Positions 24,889 to 33,084 of a DNA stretch of 64,000 nt are shown piece by piece. The DNA lies in contig JAFZRY010000023.1 of assembly GCA_017619615.1 (NCBI GenBank), positions 17,111 through 81,110 on the forward strand, read 5' to 3'. The notes beneath the pieces are model-generated. The model worked only from the letters and a program-made list of their open reading frames with translations, searched no databases and was not told the origin of the DNA. The position numbers were made by a program, and so were the translations under genes. The DNA is from Lachnospiraceae bacterium (GTDB lineage: Bacteria; Bacillota; Clostridia; Lachnospirales; Lachnospiraceae). Each line of letters begins with the position of its first letter. Position 1 is the first letter of the stretch.

Positions 24889-26664
24889 ATGAAAAGATGG
24901 TTCAAATATGTGAAGCCGTACTGGCCGTGGTTCGTGCTGGGGCCGGTGTGCATGATCATCGAGGTGATCGGGGAGGTGCGGATGCCGACCTTCCTGCAGG
25001 CGGTGATCAATGCGGCGAATGACGGGACGCTGACGGCGGCGATGGGCTGGCGCGCGATGGGCGGGATGGTCCTGAACGCGCTGATCATGATGGCCGGCGG
25101 CGTAGGCGGCGCGTATTTCGGCGCGAAGGCGCAGGTGAATTTCGCGGCTGACCTGCGCGCGGACATTTACGCGCGCATCCAGACGTTCTCGTTCAGCAAT
25201 ATCGATAAATTCTCCACGGGCTCGCTGGTCACGCGCATGACCAACGACGTGACGCAGGTCACCAACTTCGTCGGCATGATGCTGCGGATGATGCTGCGTG
25301 CGCCGGGCATGATGATCGCGGCCCTGATCATGGCCATCAGTATCCGGCCGAAGCTGTCGCTGGTGTTCGCCGTGAGCATCCCGCTGCTGCTGATCGGCGT
25401 GGCCATCGTGCTGAGCATCGGCTTCCCGCGCTTCAAGCGCATGCAGGAGAAGATCGACGGCATCAACGCCGCCGTGCGGGAAAACGTCACCAACGTGCGC
25501 GTGGTGAAGAGCTTCGTGCGCGAAGATTTTGAAGAAGAGAAGTTCGGCAAGGCGAACCGCGAGCTGCGCGACGCGAACATCAGTGCCGTGAAAGTCATGA
25601 TCACGACCCAGCCGCTCATGACCCTGCTGATGCAGGGCACAATCCTGGCCCTGGTTCTGATCGGCGGCCCGATCATCCTGCGCGGCGAGATGCCGGTGGG
25701 CGACCTGTCCGCCTTCATCACCTACGCGATGCAGATTCTGACCTCGCTGCTGATGATGAGCTTCATGCTGATGTTCTCCTCCCGCGCCATGGCTTCCGGC
25801 AAGCGTATCCTGGAAGTGCTGGAGGAGGAGAGCGACATCACGGACGGCACGGCCGCGGCCGGGGAACCCGCTGACGGGCTCACGGACGGCGCTCCCGCCT
25901 CCGCCCCCCGCGTCACCCGCGGCGCCATCGAATTCCGCGGCGTGACTTTCCGCTACTATAAGACCAGCGAAGACGCGGTCCTGAACCATATCGACCTGAC
26001 CATCCCGGCCGGCGCCACCGTCGGCATCACCGGCGCCACCGGCTGCGGCAAATCCACGCTGGTCTCGCTGATCCCGCGCCTGTACGACCCGGACGAGGGC
26101 TGCGTGCTGGTGGACGGCGTGGACGTGAAGGACTACCACCTGCACGATTTGCGCGACGACGTGAGCATGGTCCTGCAGAACAACACCCTGTTTTCCGGCA
26201 CCATTGCGGACAACCTGCGCTGGGGCGACCAGAACGCCACGGATGAGGACATCCGCCGCGCCGCCGCTTTCGCGCAGGCCGACAAATTCATCGACAGCTT
26301 TCCGGACGGCTACGACACCATCATTGAGCAGGGCGGCACCAACGTCTCCGGCGGCCAGAAGCAGCGCCTCTGCATCGCCCGCGCCCTGCTGAAAAAGCCG
26401 AAGATCCTGATCCTGGACGACTCCACCAGCGCGGTGGACACCGCCACCGAGGCGATGATCCGCAAGGCGTTCCGCGAGGAACTGCAGGATTCCACCAAAC
26501 TGATCATTTCCCAGCGCATCACCTCCGTGATGGACGCGGACCTGATCCTGGTCATGGAAGAAGGCCGCATCACGGCCAGCGGCACGCATGCGGAACTGCT
26601 GCGCACGAGCCAGACCTACCGCGAGATCTGCGAATCCCAGCTGGAAGGAAAGGAGGTGTCGTGA
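24889..26664 (+). CDS. ABC exporter half-transporter, subunit with degenerate ATP site
   Basis: This 591-residue type IV ABC exporter subunit has six predicted transmembrane helices (residues about 15-320) and an ATPase domain. Walker A is G-A-T-G-C-G-K-S-T, the signature V-S-G-G-Q-K-Q-R is intact, but Walker B ends L-D-D (Asp511 where the catalytic Glu is expected) and the H-loop reads S-Q-R rather than A-H-R. These two substitutions are those of TM287/BmrC-type partners in heterodimeric exporters. It overlaps the next gene by one base (TGATG). ATG 24889 is chosen since the upstream extension lies in the repeat. Drug or lipid export is the likely role; the substrate is unknown. Confidence 0.92.
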   Translation: MKRWFKYVKPYWPWFVLGPVCMIIEVIGEVRMPTFLQAVINAANDGTLTAAMGWRAMGGMVLNALIMMAGGVGGAYFGAKAQVNFAADLRADIYARIQTFSFSNIDKFSTGSLVTRMTNDVTQVTNFVGMMLRMMLRAPGMMIAALIMAISIRPKLSLVFAVSIPLLLIGVAIVLSIGFPRFKRMQEKIDGINAAVRENVTNVRVVKSFVREDFEEEKFGKANRELRDANISAVKVMITTQPLMTLLMQGTILALVLIGGPIILRGEMPVGDLSAFITYAMQILTSLLMMSFMLMFSSRAMASGKRILEVLEEESDITDGTAAAGEPADGLTDGAPASAPRVTRGAIEFRGVTFRYYKTSEDAVLNHIDLTIPAGATVGITGATGCGKSTLVSLIPRLYDPDEGCVLVDGVDVKDYHLHDLRDDVSMVLQNNTLFSGTIADNLRWGDQNATDEDIRRAAAFAQADKFIDSFPDGYDTIIEQGGTNVSGGQKQRLCIARALLKKPKILILDDSTSAVDTATEAMIRKAFREELQDSTKLIISQRITSVMDADLILVMEEGRITASGTHAELLRTSQTYREICESQLEGKEVS

Positions 26665-28598
26665 TGGCCAGAAGTCTGAAAGAACTTCAGGAACGCTATA
26701 ACAGCGCCGCCAAGAAGCAGCTGCTCGAAACCTCCTCCAACCGCCAGGCCCGCGGCGGCAAGGGCACCGGCCCGAAGAACGCCGGCGTTGCCGTCCGCCG
26801 CCTGATGGGGTACGTGAAGGGCTACCGCCTGCACCTCGTCGCCGTGCTGCTCTGCATGCTGGTCAGCGCCGTCACGTCGCTGTTCGGTTCCTACCTGATG
26901 GCGCCGATCATCGACAAACTCTCCGCGGCCGTGGCGCCGGATTTCACGCCGCAGGTCTCCCCGGTCGGTCAGTTCATGGACCGCATCATCAGCGGCCTGG
27001 CCGCGGCCTGGAACCGCACGGGCGTGATGGGGTACATCCTCACCGCGCTGCTGATCCTGGCCTTCGTGTACGGGATCGGGATCATCACCACGTACCTGCA
27101 GGGCCGCATCATGGTGCACGTCGCGGAGCATGTGATGGAGCGCATCCGCAACGACCTGTTCACCAAACTGCAGCGTCTGCCGCTCAAATACTTCGACGGC
27201 CACCCGACCGGCGAAGTGATGTCGCGCTTCACCAACGACATCGACAATATCGACGCGATGTTCAGCAACTCGCTGACCTCGATCGTGTCCGGTGTGGTCA
27301 CCCTGATCGGCACGCTGGTCTTCATGCTGACCACGAACTGGCTGCTGACCCTGATCGTCGTCGTGTTCATCCCGCTGTTCCTGATGGGCGGCCTGGCCAT
27401 CGCCAACCTGTCGCGGAAGTATTACCGCAGCCAGCAGGCGGCGCTCGGCGCGGTCAACGGGTATATCGAAGAAAACGTCAGCGGGCAGAAGGTCGTCAAG
27501 GTCTTCAACCACGAAGCGGACTGCCTGGAGGAATTCTGCAGCCTGAACGACGACATGCGCGACAAGCAGTTCCGCGCCCAGTTCTGGGGCGGCATCATGG
27601 GCCCGGTCATGGGCAACACGTCGCAGATCTCCTACGGCGTGACCGTGGGCGTTGGCGCGCTGCTGATGTTCGCCGGCCGGCTCTCGCCCGGCGGCCTGAC
27701 CGTATTCGCGCAGTACTCCCGCCAGTTCTCCATGCCCATCAACAACCTGTCGCAGCAGATGACCACCATCTTCGCGGCCCTGGCCGGCGCGGAACGCGTC
27801 TTTGAAGTCATGGACACCGACCCCGAAGCGCCGGACAAGCCCGACGCTTCGGACATGAGCGCCATGAAGGGCTACGTCGTCATGACGGACGTCTCCTTCG
27901 GCTATGTGCCCGAAAAGACGGTCCTGAAGCACATCAACGTGTACGCGAAACCGGGGCAGAAGATCGCCTTCGTCGGTTCCACCGGCGCCGGCAAGACCAC
28001 CATGACGAACCTGCTGAACCGGTTCTATGACATCGAAGAGGGCACGATCACGATCGACGGCGTCAACGTCAAGGACATGAAGCGCGATGAGCTCCGCAGC
28101 AAGATCGCCATGGTCCTGCAGGATACGCATCTGTTCACCGGCACCGTGCGCGAAAACATCCGCTACGGCCGCCTGGACGCCACGGACGAGGAAGTGGAGC
28201 GCGCCGCGAAGACCGCCTCCGCCCACGGCTTCATCATGCGCCTCTCCGACGGCTACGACACGAAGCTGGAAGGCGACGGCACCAACCTCTCCCAGGGCCA
28301 GCGCCAGCTCCTGAACATCGCGCGCGCCGCCCTCTCCAAGGCGCCCATCCTGGTCCTCGACGAAGCCACCTCCTCCGTCGACACCCGCACCGAGCGCCAG
28401 ATCCAGCGCGGCATGGACCGCCTTATGGAAGACCGCACCACCTTCGTCATCGCCCACCGCCTCTCCACCGTCCGCGACGCCAACGCCATCATGGTCCTCG
28501 AACACGGCGAGATCATCGAGCGCGGCACGCACGAAGAACTCCTGGCCATGAAAGGGCGGTACTACGAACTGTACACCGGGAAACGCGAGCTGGATTGA
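26664..28598 (+). CDS. ABC exporter half-transporter, catalytically complete subunit
   Basis: The 644-residue partner has a 40-residue charged N-terminal extension, six transmembrane helices and an ATPase domain with Walker A G-S-T-G-A-G-K-T-T, signature L-S-Q-G-Q-R-Q, Walker B L-D-E with the catalytic Glu567, and a normal H-loop A-H-R-L. The L-S-Q-G-Q signature is typical of the TM288/BmrD partner. In the heterodimer the complete site would be formed by this subunit's Walker motifs and the first subunit's signature. A long insertion in the first outside loop (about residues 85-115) is visible. AAGGAGG overlaps the end of the first gene. Confidence 0.92.
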   Translation: MARSLKELQERYNSAAKKQLLETSSNRQARGGKGTGPKNAGVAVRRLMGYVKGYRLHLVAVLLCMLVSAVTSLFGSYLMAPIIDKLSAAVAPDFTPQVSPVGQFMDRIISGLAAAWNRTGVMGYILTALLILAFVYGIGIITTYLQGRIMVHVAEHVMERIRNDLFTKLQRLPLKYFDGHPTGEVMSRFTNDIDNIDAMFSNSLTSIVSGVVTLIGTLVFMLTTNWLLTLIVVVFIPLFLMGGLAIANLSRKYYRSQQAALGAVNGYIEENVSGQKVVKVFNHEADCLEEFCSLNDDMRDKQFRAQFWGGIMGPVMGNTSQISYGVTVGVGALLMFAGRLSPGGLTVFAQYSRQFSMPINNLSQQMTTIFAALAGAERVFEVMDTDPEAPDKPDASDMSAMKGYVVMTDVSFGYVPEKTVLKHINVYAKPGQKIAFVGSTGAGKTTMTNLLNRFYDIEEGTITIDGVNVKDMKRDELRSKIAMVLQDTHLFTGTVRENIRYGRLDATDEEVERAAKTASAHGFIMRLSDGYDTKLEGDGTNLSQGQRQLLNIARAALSKAPILVLDEATSSVDTRTERQIQRGMDRLMEDRTTFVIAHRLSTVRDANAIMVLEHGEIIERGTHEELLAMKGRYYELYTGKRELD

Positions 28599-28628
28599 CC
28601 TGACAGGGGGACGGTTCCTTTGTCAGGT
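28599..28628. repeat. GGGACGGTTC-family repeat, copy 4
   Basis: TGACAGGGGGACGGTTCC is followed by TTTGTCA, giving TGACA/TGTCA ends around the shared core just after the ABC genes. Confidence 0.65.
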
Positions 28629-28647
28629 TTTGGCGGCTTGCCCGCAT

Positions 28648-28689
28648 AAAAAAGGACCACTTGGGGATTGTCCCCAAATGGTCCTTTTT
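28648..28689. terminator. Bidirectional terminator between converging genes
   Basis: A 17-base stem (28651-28667 with 28671-28687, one mismatch) with a three-base loop has A-rich and T-rich flanks on both sides. It serves the ABC operon on the plus strand and the XRE regulator gene on the minus strand. Confidence 0.85.
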
Positions 28690-28711
28690 GGATAAAGATT
28701 ACATTCCTCTG

Positions 28712-29743
28712 TCAGTTTTTCTTCTTCCGACCGCTTACAACATCGCTCAGGAAATACCTTGTCATCATGACCCCCAGCAGGATCACGATTCCTTCCCAGA
28801 CGTAAAGCAGCCATAATTCGGCCGTGAAGGCGCTGCGATTTGACGCTCCTTTGACCTGGCGTTCGCCCAGAATTGCCGGAAGGGCATCGCGATCTATTTC
28901 CGTATCGTTCCGGTAATACCTGACGACAGGGGACAGAACGGCATCATCAGGGATCTCCGTAAAGGTCAGGAAAGGCGCACCGTCATAAGCAGCCCGGAAA
29001 AGCAGCATTGTGTTCTCCTCGGTAAAATCAGTGGCGCCGTCCTTTACCCGGCAGATCCCGTAGGAATCCAGTTCCGGAAAATCATTGACGCAGAACGTAA
29101 TGCAGTACCTTTTCTTCCCCTCGGTCACGATATACCGGTTGATCCACCGGTCATCCGACTCCGTATACCAGAGAAACCGATAGGTTCCGAACAGTCCTTT
29201 TTCCAGGCAGGCCAGGCCGCTTGAGCCCGGAAAGTCCCTGTCCGTGTAAAGAACATATAAATGACGGCCCACAGCGCGCCGTTCAAGCTCATCAGCAGAA
29301 ACGGTCCCATACAGACGGTCGGTATGATAATCCTCGATCGCCCGCTCCAGGTCGGCCGTAGAATCCACACGGATATGGAATTCATGGCAATACAAGGCGG
29401 CTGCGCACGCGATCGTTACGATCACGGACACGACGGCGCCGATCAGTTTCCGGCGTCTTTTCCTGTCATTCACCAGTGCGAGCAGACTCCGCGCCGCATC
29501 GTTCACCCGGCTTTTCGGAACACTGTCCCCTTCGATCCGCTCCGCCCCAAGCAGTTCTGCCACATTGATCTCCAGCGCCTCGCAGATCCCCGGCAGCAGC
29601 GAATAATCCGGCATCGTCTTTCCCGTTTCCCACCGGGACACCGACCGCTGGCTGACCCCGAGCTTCTCGGCAAACTGCTCTTGCGTCAACCCCTTTTCTT
29701 TCCGGATCTCCCTGATAAAAGCACCGATCTTTTCCTGATCCAT
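28712..29743 (-). CDS. Membrane-anchored XRE-type regulator
   Basis: This 343-residue protein starts with a helix-turn-helix of the XRE/Cro type (residues 7-60: L-T-Q-E-Q-F-A-E-K-L-G-V-S-Q-R-S-V-S-R-W-E). A basic stretch (R-K-R-R-R-K) leads into a transmembrane helix at about 98-118, followed by an outside domain of about 190 residues with two possible disulfides and a second hydrophobic helix near 313-333. The combination suggests a one-protein receptor-regulator at the membrane. A GAAAGGAGGCGG ribosome binding site precedes ATG 29743. It converges on the ABC exporter genes, a possible target. Function inferred from layout only. Confidence 0.85.
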   Translation of the reverse strand: MDQEKIGAFIREIRKEKGLTQEQFAEKLGVSQRSVSRWETGKTMPDYSLLPGICEALEINVAELLGAERIEGDSVPKSRVNDAARSLLALVNDRKRRRKLIGAVVSVIVTIACAAALYCHEFHIRVDSTADLERAIEDYHTDRLYGTVSADELERRAVGRHLYVLYTDRDFPGSSGLACLEKGLFGTYRFLWYTESDDRWINRYIVTEGKKRYCITFCVNDFPELDSYGICRVKDGATDFTEENTMLLFRAAYDGAPFLTFTEIPDDAVLSPVVRYYRNDTEIDRDALPAILGERQVKGASNRSAFTAELWLLYVWEGIVILLGVMMTRYFLSDVVSGRKKKN

Positions 29744-29851
29744 GGCTTCCGCCTCCTTTCCTGTCTGCCTGTATTATTTCCTGTAAAGTCGGAAATGTAC
29801 AGGACATAGGATGAGTATTGCACGTACAATTCATGATTCAGCGGATCAAAA

Positions 29852-29872
29852 GGGCCGATGAAACATCGGCCC
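29852..29872. repeat. GGGGCCGTTG-family repeat, variant GGGCCGATG
   Basis: GGGCCGATG (29852-29860), AAA, CATCGGCCC (29864-29872): a perfect hairpin with the same three-base loop as copy 24706-24726 but with a compensating T/A to A/T change in the stem. Confidence 0.75.
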
Positions 29873-29898
29873 CTGCGAAACCATCCTCTGTGTGCCGC

Positions 29899-30750
29899 TT
29901 ACAGTTCCGGATCCGGGATCGGCGCCGGCAGTCCGACTTCCATCAAACTCGGGTCGGCGTAGAGCTGTTTCAGGCGGTGGAAGGCGGTGGCGAAGTAGTG
30001 GCCGGAGACGGTGCGGTCGTCCATGACCATGCCGAGCGGGATGCAGTGCTCGAAGACGATCTCGCCGTTTTTCTGCTTCGGGACCTGGCGGGGGTTGCCC
30101 ATCGCGAAGGACATGCTGGTGGTGCCGAAGTCATAAATGTGGTGGTAGATGTGGTTCGTGCGGATGCTGGCCAGGTTGGTGAACAGCATGGAGCAGTGGA
30201 ACGGGCTGGCGTCGATGATCGCCTTGGGCAGGAGGTTGTGCTTGTCCGTCCAGCGGATCAGGTTGGCCGCGCCGCGCAGCACGCCGGGGATCGAGGTGAT
30301 GGTGTGGATGATCTTCTCCGCGGAATTGTCGCCCACGCGGTTCTCCGCAATGTACTTTTCGATCTTTTCGTTGATCTGGAAGATGTTGTCCGTCGGTTCG
30401 AAGACGATCTTGGACATGGTCCCTTCGTTGGCGGTGCCTTCCCCCTTCTTGGAACCCATCACCACCATGCCGACGGTGATCTGCTCGCGGGTGTAGACCC
30501 GCTTGTTCATGACGAAGCGGTTGATGGGCGGGTATTCGGCCGTGAGCCGGACCAGGCCGGCCAGGATCACGGTCATGTTGCTCATCGGGATGCCCTGTTT
30601 CTTCTTTTCGCGCACGTACTGGCGGATGGGCTCGTACGGGATGTCCAGCGTGATTGCGTTCATCGCGTCGCTGCGCTTGGGCATCAGATGGACCCCCACG
30701 CGGTACATGGGGTCGGTGTGTCTCAGCAGTTTGCCGTCGGGACGCTTCAT
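29899..30750 (-). CDS. 2-oxoacid dehydrogenase E2-like acyltransferase-fold protein, lacks lipoyl domain
   Basis: The 283-residue protein corresponds to the catalytic domain of dihydrolipoyl acyltransferases, which is the chloramphenicol acetyltransferase fold, without lipoyl or E1/E3-binding domains. Recognisable parts are N-R-F-V near residue 82, the S-P-F-H-C-S-M-L-F-T-N-L-A-S-I block and Y-H-H-I-Y-D-F-G-T. In true E2 enzymes the motif D-H-R-x-x-D-G supplies the catalytic His; here residues 244-250 read D-D-R-T-V-S-G, so both the His and the second Asp are gone. Clostridial relatives of this stand-alone type also lack the His, which argues for a distinct function. No E1 or E3 gene is near. 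ATG 30750 follows GGAAGGTAAG. Confidence 0.8.
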   Translation of the reverse strand: MKRPDGKLLRHTDPMYRVGVHLMPKRSDAMNAITLDIPYEPIRQYVREKKKQGIPMSNMTVILAGLVRLTAEYPPINRFVMNKRVYTREQITVGMVVMGSKKGEGTANEGTMSKIVFEPTDNIFQINEKIEKYIAENRVGDNSAEKIIHTITSIPGVLRGAANLIRWTDKHNLLPKAIIDASPFHCSMLFTNLASIRTNHIYHHIYDFGTTSMSFAMGNPRQVPKQKNGEIVFEHCIPLGMVMDDRTVSGHYFATAFHRLKQLYADPSLMEVGLPAPIPDPEL

Positions 30751-30784
30751 GGTTCTTACCTTCCGGACGTTAATATAATAAAAA

Positions 30785-30813
30785 AATATAGCACAGCGGC
30801 GGGGCGTTGTAAA
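30785..30813 (-). promoter_or_regulatory. Promoter of the E2-like gene
   Basis: On the minus strand TTTACA (30808-30813), 17 bases, TATATT (30785-30790). Confidence 0.65.
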
Positions 30814-30848
30814 CAAAATAGCGCTTGTTATTTTTCTGACAGCGAAGG

Positions 30849-30877
30849 TTTACAAACCCGGATTTGTATGATAAAAT
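30849..30877 (+). promoter_or_regulatory. Sigma-A promoter of the pyrH-polC operon
   Basis: TTTACA (30849-30854), 17 bases, TAAAAT (30872-30877), 38 bases ahead of pyrH. It is divergent from the E2-like promoter. Confidence 0.75.
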
Positions 30878-30915
30878 CATCGCTGGAATTGGAACTTCCG
30901 GAAGGGAGGAACAGG

Positions 30916-31620
30916 ATGGGAGAGCATCGGAGAGTGATTTTGAAGCTGAGCGGCGAGGCCCTGGCGGGCGAAACGCGCTTCGGTTTTGATGAGGAACAGG
31001 TCCGGAAGGTGGCGATGGAAGTGCTGCCCGCAGTAAGCGAAGGCGTGGAACTGGCCGTCGTGATTGGCGGCGGGAACTTCTGGCGCGGCCGCAGCAGCAA
31101 GAACATCGACCGCAGCAAGGCGGACCAGATCGGCATGCTGGCCACGGTGATGAACGCCCTGTACGTTTCGGAGATCTTCCGCTCCTGCGGCATGCAGACC
31201 GAGATCTTCACCCCCTTTGCCTGCGGCGGCATGACCCGCCTCTTCTCAGAGGACGCGGCGAAGGAAGCCCTCTCTTCGGGCAAAGTCGTCTTTTTTGCGG
31301 GCGGCACCGGCCACCCCTACTTCTCCACGGACACCGGCATCGTGCTGCGCGCCCTGGAGCTCGAAATGGATGAGATCCTGCTCGCCAAGGCCGTCGACGG
31401 CGTCTACGACAGCGACCCGGCTAAGAATCCCAACGCGAAGAAGTACGACACCATCCCCATCGACGAAGTCGTCGAAAAGAAACTGGGGGTCATCGACCTG
31501 ACGGCCTCCGCCCTCTGCCTGGACAACCGCATGCCCCTCGCCATCTTCGCTCTGGACGGCAAAGGCAGCATCACCCGCGCCCTGAAAGGCGACATCAGCG
31601 GGACAAGAATTACCGTGTAA
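30916..31620 (+). CDS. pyrH: UMP kinase
   Basis: PyrH phosphorylates UMP to UDP with ATP. The 234-residue protein has the amino-acid-kinase fold with K-L-S-G-E-A near residue 10, G-G-G-N-F-W-R-G at 50-57, the D-Q-I-G-M-L-A-T region, T-G-H-P-Y-F-S-T-D-T and K-A-V-D-G-V-Y-D-S-D-P. Length and motifs match bacterial UMP kinases. ATG 30916 follows GAAGGGAGG. It starts the conserved pyrH-frr-uppS-cdsA cluster, in which translation, cell-wall carrier lipid and phospholipid genes are co-transcribed. Confidence 0.96.
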   Translation: MGEHRRVILKLSGEALAGETRFGFDEEQVRKVAMEVLPAVSEGVELAVVIGGGNFWRGRSSKNIDRSKADQIGMLATVMNALYVSEIFRSCGMQTEIFTPFACGGMTRLFSEDAAKEALSSGKVVFFAGGTGHPYFSTDTGIVLRALELEMDEILLAKAVDGVYDSDPAKNPNAKKYDTIPIDEVVEKKLGVIDLTASALCLDNRMPLAIFALDGKGSITRALKGDISGTRITV

Positions 31621-31680
31621 ATGCAGGGGCCGTTGTCCCATAACCAAAAAACTGTAGGGGCCGTTGTGCCAACGGCCCGT
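31621..31680. repeat. GGGGCCGTTG-family repeat, double copy
   Basis: GCAGGGGCCGTTG at 31623 is followed by GTAGGGGCCGTTG, and the second one forms a perfect hairpin (31658-31666 with 31670-31678). The element begins right at the pyrH stop codon and lies inside the operon, so it must be transcribed through. Confidence 0.75.
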
Positions 31681-31703
31681 GAATATAACGAAGGAGGTAA
31701 CCA

Positions 31704-32255
31704 ATGGACTATCTGGAATCCGCAGAAGAAAGAATGCAGAAAACTTTAGATAACCTGAACGACGAATTCGTCACCATCCGCGCCGGCCGCGCCAATCCCG
31801 GCGTCCTGAACCGGGTGACCGTGGACTATTACGGCGTCCCGACCCCGATCCAGCAGATGGCGAACGTCTCCGTCCCGGAAGCCCGGATCCTGCTGATCCA
31901 GCCCTGGGACCGCAGCACCATCAAGAACATCGAGCGCGCCATCCAGGCCTCCGATATCGGCATCAACCCGAATAACGACGGTTCCGTGATCCGCCTGGTC
32001 TTCCCGGAACTGACCGAGGAGCGCCGCCGCGACCTGACCAAGGACGTAAAGAAGAAAGGCGAAGCCGCCAAAGTCGCCATCCGCAACATCCGCCGCGACA
32101 CCGTGGACAGCATCAAGAAGGCCCAGAAGGCCGGCGAGATCACCGAAGACGACCAGAAGGCCGACGAGGAGCAGATCCAGAAGCTGACGGACAAGTTCGT
32201 GGAAAAGGTCGACAAGACCGTGGAAGCGAAGACCAAGGAGATCATGACGGTATAA
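31704..32255 (+). CDS. frr: Ribosome recycling factor
   Basis: RRF splits the post-termination ribosome together with EF-G. The 183-residue protein has the conserved R-A-G-R-A-N-P near residue 27, V-D-Y-Y-G-V-P-T-P, the L-I-Q-P-W-D and I-x-x-I-E-R-A-I-Q-A-S-D-I-G-I-N-P segments, and the charged C-terminal helix with R-R-D-L. AAGGAGGTAACC is a near-perfect ribosome binding site. Order and distance to pyrH are as usual in Firmicutes, apart from the repeat between them. Confidence 0.96.
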   Translation: MDYLESAEERMQKTLDNLNDEFVTIRAGRANPGVLNRVTVDYYGVPTPIQQMANVSVPEARILLIQPWDRSTIKNIERAIQASDIGINPNNDGSVIRLVFPELTEERRRDLTKDVKKKGEAAKVAIRNIRRDTVDSIKKAQKAGEITEDDQKADEEQIQKLTDKFVEKVDKTVEAKTKEIMTV

Positions 32256-32358
32256 AACCAGACCGGACGGCCGGGCGTGCCGCAGCCGGAAACAATGTGT
32301 CGTGGGGGCGGCCGGAGGTCGCCCCCTGTTTATCCGCCCCCGCAGAACAGGAGAGCAC

Positions 32359-33084
32359 ATGACGACAGAACAGAAAGTCCCCAACCACATCGCCGTCATT
32401 CTGGACGGCAACGGCCGCTGGGCGAAAAAGCGGCGCCTGCCCCGGGCCCTGGGCCACAAGCAGGGCTGCGAGACCCTGAAAAGCATCCTGGACAGCTGCA
32501 ATGACATCGGCCTCAAATACCTCACCGTTTACGCGTTTTCCACCGAAAACTGGAAGCGCAGCGACGACGAGGTGGCGGCCCTGATGCAGCTGATCCGTTA
32601 CTATATCCCGCGCCTTGAAAAGAAGGCCATGAAGAAGAACACGCGCGTCCTCATCATGGGCGACCGCGCGCGCTTTGCCCCGGACGTGATCGGGATCCTC
32701 AATTCCGTGGAGGAGACCACGAAAAACAACACCGGCCTGACCTTCATCCTGGGCCTCAACTACGGCGGCCGCGACGAGATCCGCCGCGCGATGGTCAAAC
32801 TGGGACAGGAGATCGCTGCCGGCACCCTGAAGCCGGAAGACATCACCGAGGACATGATCAGCGCGCGCCTGGACAACCCGGACGTCCCGGACCCTGACCT
32901 GATCATCCGCACCAGCGGCGAAATGCGCCTGTCCAACTTCCTGACCTGGCAGAGCGCCTACTCGGAGTTCGAATTCCCCGCGGTCCTCTGGCCGGATTTC
33001 AGCGACGACGACCTGGAGGCCGCAATCGCCGAATACAACGGCCGCGACCGCCGCTTCGGAGGGAGGAAGAGCGATGGATCGTAA
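32359..33084 (+). CDS. uppS: Isoprenyl transferase (undecaprenyl diphosphate synthase)
   Basis: This 241-residue enzyme makes the C55 lipid carrier for cell-wall synthesis by cis-condensation of isopentenyl diphosphate. The catalytic Asp lies in I-L-D-G-N-G-R-W-A, followed by G-H-K-Q-G, the hydrophobic cleft region A-F-S-T-E-N-W-K-R, and the substrate motif D-L-I-I-R-T-S-G-E-M-R-L-S-N-F-L. The family usually has Met before D-G-N-G; here it is Leu, a mild change. ATG 32359 behind ACAGGAGAG is used. The stop overlaps cdsA by 11 bases. Confidence 0.95.
   Translation: MTTEQKVPNHIAVILDGNGRWAKKRRLPRALGHKQGCETLKSILDSCNDIGLKYLTVYAFSTENWKRSDDEVAALMQLIRYYIPRLEKKAMKKNTRVLIMGDRARFAPDVIGILNSVEETTKNNTGLTFILGLNYGGRDEIRRAMVKLGQEIAAGTLKPEDITEDMISARLDNPDVPDPDLIIRTSGEMRLSNFLTWQSAYSEFEFPAVLWPDFSDDDLEAAIAEYNGRDRRFGGRKSDGS

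Noticed and set aside
31621-31703. Terminator after pyrH
   Set aside because: The hairpin is a repeat-family copy without a T-run, and frr follows directly with a strong ribosome binding site, so read-through is more likely.
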